DNA from: Anaerolineae bacterium
Lineage (GTDB): Bacteria; Chloroflexota; Anaerolineae; Aggregatilineales; Phototrophicaceae
Assembly (NCBI GenBank): GCA_019912965.1
Contig: JAIOHM010000025.1
Location: forward strand, 1-64,000
Direction of reading: 5' to 3'
Length of the DNA stretch: 64,000 nt
In this document: one piece after another, positions 58,495-64,000 of the stretch
Layout of the letters: each line of letters opens with the position of its first letter
How positions within the stretch are numbered: position 1 is the first letter of the stretch
Position numbers and translations under genes: made by a program
Notes under the pieces: model-generated
What the model was told of the DNA's origin: nothing
Database searches by the model: none
What the model saw: only the letters and a program-made list of their open reading frames with translations

Positions 58495-58881
58495 ATGGGT
58501 ATTGAAGTCAGTTGGGATGATGCCGAAGAAAGCATCATTCGTTGGGATTTTGGAGAAACATGGAATTGGGACGATTTTCAAAATGCATTTGAACAATCAC
58601 TGCAATTGGCATTGAAGGCCGATCATCGTATTGATGTTATTCCCAATTTATCTTACTCCAAAGTTGTACCTCCCAGTGCCTTAACCCAATTCAATCGTAT
58701 TCAACGTCAAATGCCCGATAACACGACCCTGATAGTAATTACTGGCGGGAGTGTGTTTGATAATGCGATTATTTCGGCTTTCCGCGCTGCTTATAGGGTG
58801 GAAAGCTGGCGCACCGCCCGTACAATCGACGAGGCGCGAATAATCATTCACCAGTCACGAAGTGAGAATGGTCAGGATTAG
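58495..58881 (+). CDS. Unknown 128-residue protein (STAS-like size)
   Basis: A soluble alpha/beta protein of 128 residues. Alternating strands and helices (EVSWDDAEESIIRWDF, IDVIPNLSYSKVVPPSAL, TTLIVITGGSVFDNAII) suggest a STAS or SpoIIAA-like fold of the type found as stand-alone proteins in Chloroflexota, but no family motif is clear. ATG 58495 has GAGGAA upstream; the ORF open to 58372 overlaps the permease end and is not used. Its stop abuts the next ATG, so the pair is co-translated. Confidence 0.65.
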   Translation: MGIEVSWDDAEESIIRWDFGETWNWDDFQNAFEQSLQLALKADHRIDVIPNLSYSKVVPPSALTQFNRIQRQMPDNTTLIVITGGSVFDNAIISAFRAAYRVESWRTARTIDEARIIIHQSRSENGQD

Positions 58882-60792
58882 ATGGCAACACAGACAGTTT
58901 TTCAGGAACAACGGGTGGCGCTCAATCAACTGGTGCGACATTGGGATCGCCGTCTGCGGGTTCAGCAAGCTTCATTGTGGTTGCCACGAGCTTTGTTATT
59001 GGGGCTGTTTTTGGGTGTTTTGTTGACTATTGTTTCCCGTTTGCGCCCTTGGTTAGTGAGTGAACAAATTTTGCTGGTGACGGCTATTTCGGTAGTAATG
59101 GTACTGACTGGAATGCTTCTTGCTGTCTGGTTATGGCCGCGCCCTGCTTTGGATGCTGCTCGACGCTTTGACCTGCTATTTGGTTTGCAGGAGCGAGTTT
59201 CTACAGCATTAGAATTGATTGATGGTCGTATTCGCGCAGATGATGAACTGCTTGCCCTTCAGGTTGATGATGCTTGGTCACGCGCTCAACAGGTACAACC
59301 CGACCAATCGCTGCCGCTAATCTGGCGCTGGCGAGAGTGGGCAGTGGTGGGTGTCACTATTCTAATGTTGGCGATTTTACTTCTCTTGCCAAATCCACAG
59401 GCGGAAGCCATCGAGAAAACTTCAGCAGAGCAAGCATCCATCGACGCCGCTAAAGATGAAGTTGCCCAAATTATTCAGGAAGTTGCTTCTGACCCGGCTT
59501 TGAACGAAGAGGAACGTCAAGAACTACTAGAGGCATTAGCTGCCAGTATGGATACACTGGAGCAGCCCGATGTGACGACGGAAGAAGCCTTCGCTACCCT
59601 CTCGGATGCACAGACAGCCCTTCAGCAGCAGGCTGATCGAATGAACGAACGTACCAGCGCACAACAGGACGCGCTGGAAGCAGCTAGTGATGCGCTGCGC
59701 GAACTGCAATCTGAGCAAGACTCTCCTACACCTGAACCTGGTCAAACACAGCCACCTGCGCCTATTCCCGCTCTGAATAATCTGGCGCAGAATTTGGCGA
59801 ATATGACGCCAGAGCAAATGCAGCAGGCGGCCCAAAGTTTGGAGCAGGCGGCACAGGCTCTTCAGGAATCCAATCCACAGGCTTCGCAGGCCATGCAGCA
59901 AGCGGCACAAGCCATGCGTGAAGGGGATACTCAAGGCGCACAGCAGGCTTTGCAGGAAGCAGCAGATGCTTTACAACAAGCAGCACAAGATTCGCAAAGC
60001 CAGGAAAGTTCTGCTCAGGAAATGAGCGAATCTGCTCAGGAAGTGCAGCAGGCAGCGGGTCAAGTTGGTCAGCAAAGTAATAGTAGCGAGCAAGGTCAGC
60101 AGAACGACGAAGGACAGCCCGGACAGGAAGGTGACTCGTCAGATCAGCAAGGACAGGAGGGACAACCTGGCGAGCAGGGTGAGCAAGGCCAACAAGGTCA
60201 GCAGGGACAGGGGCAACAGCAAGGTCAACAGGAGGGACAGCAAGGCCAACAGGGCGAACAAAGCGGTCAGGAAGGAGAGGGTGATAACCCTTCTTCCCAA
60301 GAGAGCCAGGGCGGACAATCCGGTGGTCAGGAAGGGCAGCAGCCTTTGAATGCTCAGGGGGATGGTGCGGGTAGTCAGGAAGGGCAGAGTCAGGGTGGAC
60401 AGTCAAGCACAGATGGCGCTGGTACTGGTGCTGGTGATTCCCCTGGCGGTGCAGGGTCTGACGAGTCTGGCGGCGATGCTCAATCTGGTGGCGCGCCTCA
60501 GGATAATAACCCGGATGGGCAGGGTGAAGGACAATTTGAGCCGGTTTATGCGCCTCAACGTCCCGGCGGTGAGGGTGGTCCGGAAATTCAGCTTGATCCA
60601 AATTCCTCCGATGCTCCTGTTCAGGAAGGAGAGTTTTCACAGAATCCGACTGGGAATACCAGTGTGCCTTACAATCAGGTGTTTAGTGATTACAGCGATG
60701 CTGCTAACCGTGCGCTGGAAAGCGACTATATCCCATTAGGATTGCGTGATGTTGTGCGCGACTATTTCTCGTCACTGGAGCCAGGACGATAG
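58882..60792 (+). CDS. Membrane protein with Gln/Gly-rich low-complexity domain (DUF4175-like)
   Basis: A 636-residue protein. Two membrane helices in the first 75 residues (LLLGLFLGVLLTIVS and another) and one at about 152-172 frame a cytosolic part, an arrangement like DUF4175 proteins of MoxR-type operons. From about 195 to 380 a long Ala/Gln/Glu helix follows (QQAAQSLEQAAQALQESNPQ), then about 170 residues of Gln/Gly/Ser repeats (GQQGQQGQGQQQGQQ). The last 80 residues are ordered again (VPYNQVFSDYSDAANRAL). The 10-bp ABC operon spacing and the MoxR gene next place it in the envelope cluster. Role unknown. Confidence 0.75.
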   Translation: MATQTVFQEQRVALNQLVRHWDRRLRVQQASLWLPRALLLGLFLGVLLTIVSRLRPWLVSEQILLVTAISVVMVLTGMLLAVWLWPRPALDAARRFDLLFGLQERVSTALELIDGRIRADDELLALQVDDAWSRAQQVQPDQSLPLIWRWREWAVVGVTILMLAILLLLPNPQAEAIEKTSAEQASIDAAKDEVAQIIQEVASDPALNEEERQELLEALAASMDTLEQPDVTTEEAFATLSDAQTALQQQADRMNERTSAQQDALEAASDALRELQSEQDSPTPEPGQTQPPAPIPALNNLAQNLANMTPEQMQQAAQSLEQAAQALQESNPQASQAMQQAAQAMREGDTQGAQQALQEAADALQQAAQDSQSQESSAQEMSESAQEVQQAAGQVGQQSNSSEQGQQNDEGQPGQEGDSSDQQGQEGQPGEQGEQGQQGQQGQGQQQGQQEGQQGQQGEQSGQEGEGDNPSSQESQGGQSGGQEGQQPLNAQGDGAGSQEGQSQGGQSSTDGAGTGAGDSPGGAGSDESGGDAQSGGAPQDNNPDGQGEGQFEPVYAPQRPGGEGGPEIQLDPNSSDAPVQEGEFSQNPTGNTSVPYNQVFSDYSDAANRALESDYIPLGLRDVVRDYFSSLEPGR

Positions 60793-60845
60793 CTATTTTT
60801 GAGCGTTAATTTGGAAACCGATGATCATCGACTAAGGATTTTCGT

Positions 60846-61838
60846 ATGACAGATGCACCTGTAGTAGACATCAATATTGAACAATTTAGCCGTCTGGCGC
60901 AGGCGATTGAGGCTGAAGTCGCACGCGTGATTGTTGGGCAAAAAGCTGTTGTGCGAGGTGTTCTCACCTGTGTGCTGGCTGGGCGTCATGCTCTATTGGA
61001 AGGTGTTCCCGGACTTGGCAAAACCATGCTGATTCGTGCATTGGCGGACGCACTTGACCTCAAATTCGCGCGTATACAGTTCACGCCTGATTTGATGCCT
61101 GCTGATATTACTGGAACGGACATCCTGGAAGATGATGAACATGGACGGAAGGTGAAACTGTTTCAGCCAGGTCCGGTTTTCGCGAACTTGATTTTGGCGG
61201 ACGAAATCAACCGCGCCACGCCTAAAACCCAGTCGGCGTTGCTGGAAGCCATGCAGGAAAGCAGTGTTACGGTAGCCAATCGCACCTATCAACTTGAACC
61301 GCCATTCTTCGTACTGGCGACACAAAACCCTTTGGAAATGGAAGGGACATACCCGCTGCCAGAGGCTCAGCTTGACCGTTTTATGTTTAAGGTCAATGTC
61401 AACTATCCTTCCAAAAGCGATCTGGTTACCGTCCTTGAACGCACAACCGGTGTGGAGGTGCCACATGCAGGGAAAGTGGCGGATGGCCGCGAGATTATTA
61501 GCATGGGACGGTTGGCCCTAAACACTCCTGTGGCTTCACATGTCAATGAGTATGTTGCACGTCTGATCGTTGCCAGCCACCCGGAAGATGCCACTGCGCC
61601 GGAGCGTGTGAAGCAGTTTGTCCGTTATGGTGCTAGTCCACGTGGGGCACAGGCGCTTATCATTGGCGCGAAAATCAACGCGCTGCTGGAAGGCCGTTTT
61701 AATGTGTCTTTTGTGGACATCGAAGCTGTTGCACCATCTGCCTTGCGACACCGTTTACTCCTTAACTTTGAAGGATTGGCCGAAGGGATCAGTACTGATG
61801 ACATTATTGGTGACCTGATCCGTTCGGTAGCGAAGTAA
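60846..61838 (+). CDS. MoxR family AAA ATPase
   Basis: A 330-residue AAA+ chaperone-like ATPase. Walker A GVPGLGKTMLIRALAD (near residues 58-73), Walker B LILADEINRATPKTQSALLE, sensor 1 FFVLATQNPLEMEGTYPLPE and the C-terminal helical lid (RHRLLLNFEGLAEGI) are intact and of normal length. MoxR ATPases act with DUF58 and VWA proteins, which follow here, in maturation of protein complexes or in cell-envelope stress. AAGGA lies 7 nt before the ATG. DUF58 follows 5 bp downstream. Confidence 0.95.
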   Translation: MTDAPVVDINIEQFSRLAQAIEAEVARVIVGQKAVVRGVLTCVLAGRHALLEGVPGLGKTMLIRALADALDLKFARIQFTPDLMPADITGTDILEDDEHGRKVKLFQPGPVFANLILADEINRATPKTQSALLEAMQESSVTVANRTYQLEPPFFVLATQNPLEMEGTYPLPEAQLDRFMFKVNVNYPSKSDLVTVLERTTGVEVPHAGKVADGREIISMGRLALNTPVASHVNEYVARLIVASHPEDATAPERVKQFVRYGASPRGAQALIIGAKINALLEGRFNVSFVDIEAVAPSALRHRLLLNFEGLAEGISTDDIIGDLIRSVAK

Positions 61839-61843
61839 TCTTT

Positions 61844-62743
61844 ATGGCCGACGAAAAACTGTTTGATGAAAAGACTCGTCGTAAATTAGAGCAGTTGTCT
61901 CTGGTTGCGATCCGTGTACGTGCTGGAGCGATGAAGGGTGAACGACGCTCGAATAAACGGGGTACGAGCATCGAATTTGCAGATTACCGGGATTATGCGC
62001 ACGGCGATGATTTGCGCCGTCTCGATTGGAACATTTACGCTCGGCTTGGCCGTCCATTCATTAAACTGCTGGAAGATGAAGAGGATTTGGCTGTTCATTT
62101 ATTGCTGGATATATCAGGCAGTATGGATTGGCCGACCGAAGGCGAAAGTAACCACAACAAATTTCGCTATGGGCAGCGGCTTCTGGCTGGTTTAGCTTAT
62201 ATTTCTTTAGCGACTAACGACCGTTTGATGCTGGCCTCGGTGAGCGATTCTAAACAGGGACAGTATGGCCCGGTTCGCGGTCGTGGCTATGGCATGGCAA
62301 TGCTCAATTATGTCCGTGATTTGAAAGCACATGGGGTCACTGACTTGAATGCTGCGTTGAAAAGTTATGCGGTGCGCGGTGGGCGACCCGGATTGTGTTT
62401 TCTCATCAGCGATTTGTTTTCTCCCACTGGTTTTCAGGATGGGGTAAATGCCCTGCTTGCCAAGGGCTACGAGGTGGGCATTATCCATGTGGTTTCGCCC
62501 GACGAGGTTGATCCACCATTGGGCGGTGATCTGCGGTTGGTGGATGTTGAAACAGGACAACCGCAAGAGGTAACCATTGACGGCGGAATGCGCGATTTAT
62601 ACATGAAACGCTTTTCGGAGTGGCGGGAAAGTATCCGCACGGACTGTCTTCGCCGAGGTGTTCATTATGTTTCTGTGGAAACGAATACGCCCTGGGAAAA
62701 AGTGATCCTGTTCAACCTCCGCCGTCTAGGCGCAGTGAAATAA
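61844..62743 (+). CDS. DUF58 domain protein
   Basis: A 299-residue soluble protein. The family core DYRDYAHGDDLRRLDWNIYA and RPFIKLLEDEEDLAVHLLLD runs into an incomplete VWA-like MIDAS (DISGSMDW). The N-terminal RVRAGAMKGERRSNKRGTS segment is also conserved. No membrane anchor is present, unlike many DUF58 proteins. It is the standard partner of MoxR and BatA-type VWA proteins and is coupled by close spacing (5 bp upstream, 19 bp downstream). Confidence 0.92.
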   Translation: MADEKLFDEKTRRKLEQLSLVAIRVRAGAMKGERRSNKRGTSIEFADYRDYAHGDDLRRLDWNIYARLGRPFIKLLEDEEDLAVHLLLDISGSMDWPTEGESNHNKFRYGQRLLAGLAYISLATNDRLMLASVSDSKQGQYGPVRGRGYGMAMLNYVRDLKAHGVTDLNAALKSYAVRGGRPGLCFLISDLFSPTGFQDGVNALLAKGYEVGIIHVVSPDEVDPPLGGDLRLVDVETGQPQEVTIDGGMRDLYMKRFSEWRESIRTDCLRRGVHYVSVETNTPWEKVILFNLRRLGAVK

Positions 62744-62762
62744 TTTGTTTTAGAGGCTGTTC

Positions 62763-64000
62763 ATGTCTTTTTTGACCCCGTTGGCATTGATTGGTGCTCT
62801 GCTTGCTATCCCTATCGTACTGCTGTATATGTTGCGATTGCGACGGCGAGAAGTGGTTGTTTCTACGACCTTTTTGTGGCAGCAGATCGTTCGAGATAAT
62901 GAGGCCAACACACCTTGGCAGCGTTTACGTCGGAACATTTTGCTGTTGCTGCAATTAATCATTCTGGCGTTTATGGTCTTGGCTCTGGCGCGCCCGTTTA
63001 TTACTGTGCCAGCGGTCAGTACCGGGCAGATCGAACTGCTGCTAGATGCTTCTGCCAGCATGAATGCGGTGGATATGCCAGACGGTGTTACCCGTTTTGA
63101 AGAGGCGAAGCGGCAGGCACTGAGTATCGTCGATACCCTCAGTCCGAATGATACCATGACGATTATTCGCGTGGCAGATGTGCCGGAAGTAATTGCTCCA
63201 TCAACCAATAATCCTGTGGTTCTGCGGCAGGCCATCAACGACGCTCAACCCAGCCATGCGGAAGCGGATTGGGTGGCGGCGTTGACGTTGGCTTCGGCGG
63301 ATGCCATCGACAAAACCGATTTCAATATGGTCATCATTGGAGATGGTGGTTTGGGTGATGCCAGTGGTTTGCCCGGTGTTCCCGGTGAAGTACGGTACAT
63401 CCCGATTGGACGGTCGGACAACAATCTGGCGATTACAGCTTTGGCAACTCGTGCCTTACCGGGTCAACCACCAGAGCTATTTGCCCAGATTGCCAATTAT
63501 GGGGCGCAGGATGCCGATGTGATTTTCGATTTGCGTGTGGATGGACAATTATTTAGTGCTGACCGTTATACGATCCCCGCACAGGCTAGTTTGCCAATTG
63601 TTTCCGCTGCGCTGCCAGAGGGGTTCGTTATTCTTCAGGCTGGACTAACTTTGCCTGCTGATTCCGCTGTGCCCGATTTTCTGGTAGACGATAATATCGC
63701 TTGGGCTGTTTCGAGTGGGAGTGGCTTGCGGCGGGCATTATTGATGACCGAAGGAAATTTGTTTCTCGAACAGGTTTTACGCAGTTTACCCTCTGTGCAG
63801 GCCTTTAAAGGTGATGTGACGCGCCCGTTGCCCAATCAACAATATGATCTATACATCCTTGACGGTTGGTTGCCGACAGATGGCGTGTTGCCGGATGCTG
63901 ATTTACTGTTAATTAACCCACCGCGCAGTACTGCGTTGTTCACTTTGGGAGCAGAGACTGAACGCACAGGTGATATTCAAGTGCTGCGTAATGACCCACG
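62763..64000 (+). CDS. BatA-like VWA membrane protein, 3' end outside window
   Basis: A partial gene of at least 412 codons. The N-terminal BatA domain has a membrane helix (LTPLALIGALLAIPIVLLYM), the RLRRREVVVSTTFLW motif, and a second helix (NILLLLQLIILAFMVLALAR). The VWA domain follows with MIDAS residues in LLLDASASMNAVD and IIGDGGLGD. From about 200 on the sequence continues into an Ig-like or GATase-like region, as in larger Chloroflexota members, and is still open at base 64000. It is the last visible gene of the MoxR-DUF58-VWA set. Confidence 0.88.
   Translation, partial: MSFLTPLALIGALLAIPIVLLYMLRLRRREVVVSTTFLWQQIVRDNEANTPWQRLRRNILLLLQLIILAFMVLALARPFITVPAVSTGQIELLLDASASMNAVDMPDGVTRFEEAKRQALSIVDTLSPNDTMTIIRVADVPEVIAPSTNNPVVLRQAINDAQPSHAEADWVAALTLASADAIDKTDFNMVIIGDGGLGDASGLPGVPGEVRYIPIGRSDNNLAITALATRALPGQPPELFAQIANYGAQDADVIFDLRVDGQLFSADRYTIPAQASLPIVSAALPEGFVILQAGLTLPADSAVPDFLVDDNIAWAVSSGSGLRRALLMTEGNLFLEQVLRSLPSVQAFKGDVTRPLPNQQYDLYILDGWLPTDGVLPDADLLLINPPRSTALFTLGAETERTGDIQVLRNDP

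Noticed and set aside
59762..60640. 292-codon minus-strand ORF with many His and Pro
   Set aside because: It is the antisense of the Gln/Gly-rich repeats; its composition follows from the CAG/GGA codons on the plus strand.

Overview
The window (64 kb, moderate GC, about 55 convincing protein genes, one tRNA, no rRNA, no CRISPR array, no phage or IS element) reads like the chromosome of an environmental Chloroflexota bacterium, probably Anaerolineae-like. This is an inference. It rests on gene content (DUF951 protein, MGDG-synthase-like glycosyltransferase, E1 alpha/beta fusion, several very large one-piece sensor/regulator proteins), frequent GTG/TTG starts, REP-like GC-rich palindromes, and heptanucleotide repeats of the kind best known from filamentous cyanobacteria. 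No marker gene fixes the taxonomy.

Layout. 1-3.3 kb: a small Cys-rich ORF with its own terminator, citrate synthase, a rhomboid protease and two small proteins. 3.3-17.3 kb: a mostly minus-strand block with a Ca2+-type P-ATPase behind a structured leader, SRPBCC and SnoaL proteins, a large P-loop ATPase, a CheY-like receiver, a PlsC-like acyltransferase, a nucleotide-sugar dehydrogenase, a three-PDZ secreted protein, a TyrA-like dehydrogenase, and HD and site-2 protease genes. 17.5-23.7 kb, plus strand: DUF951, MGDG-synthase-like enzyme, S41 protease, sugar nucleotidyltransferase, DinB, flavodoxin. 23.9-27.3 kb: a TIR-TM-helix-TPR protein and a 1.3 kb gene-free region full of repeats. 27.3-34 kb: a GlcD-like oxidase, DUF1003 with a long structured leader, tRNA-Cys, and a polysaccharide set of three glycosyltransferases (GT4, GT9, WecG-type GT26), all carrying heptamer-repeat insertions. 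34-47.5 kb: LuxR-type pseudo-kinase regulator, solitary CpaF ATPase, PfkB kinase, M32 peptidase, frameshifted LOG gene, E1 fusion, ECF sigma/anti-sigma pair, dprA, prfA, sulfite-oxidase-like enzyme. 47.5-53.2 kb: FHA protein, an 1,091-residue REC-GAF-GAF-PAS-HATPase-REC-wHTH protein and a secreted SH3 protein. 53.4-64 kb: a long plus-strand cluster of an envelope protein, an ABC exporter, unknowns, MoxR ATPase, DUF58 and a BatA/VWA protein that runs off the end.

The most striking observation is a set of heptanucleotide tandem repeats (consensus TCAGTAC) inside three consecutive glycosyltransferase genes. In the GT9/WecG pair the tract has three copies and the two halves are out of frame. One extra 7-bp copy, giving the four copies found in the two neighbouring tracts, would join them into one open GT9-WecG protein. 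This is a candidate phase-variable switch, or else a repeat-collapse artefact. Other points of interest are a five-cysteine mini-ORF followed by a terminator, riboswitch-like leaders before the P-ATPase and DUF1003 genes, sensor kinases that lack their phospho-accepting histidine, and an anti-sigma factor that carries a CpaB-type SAF domain.
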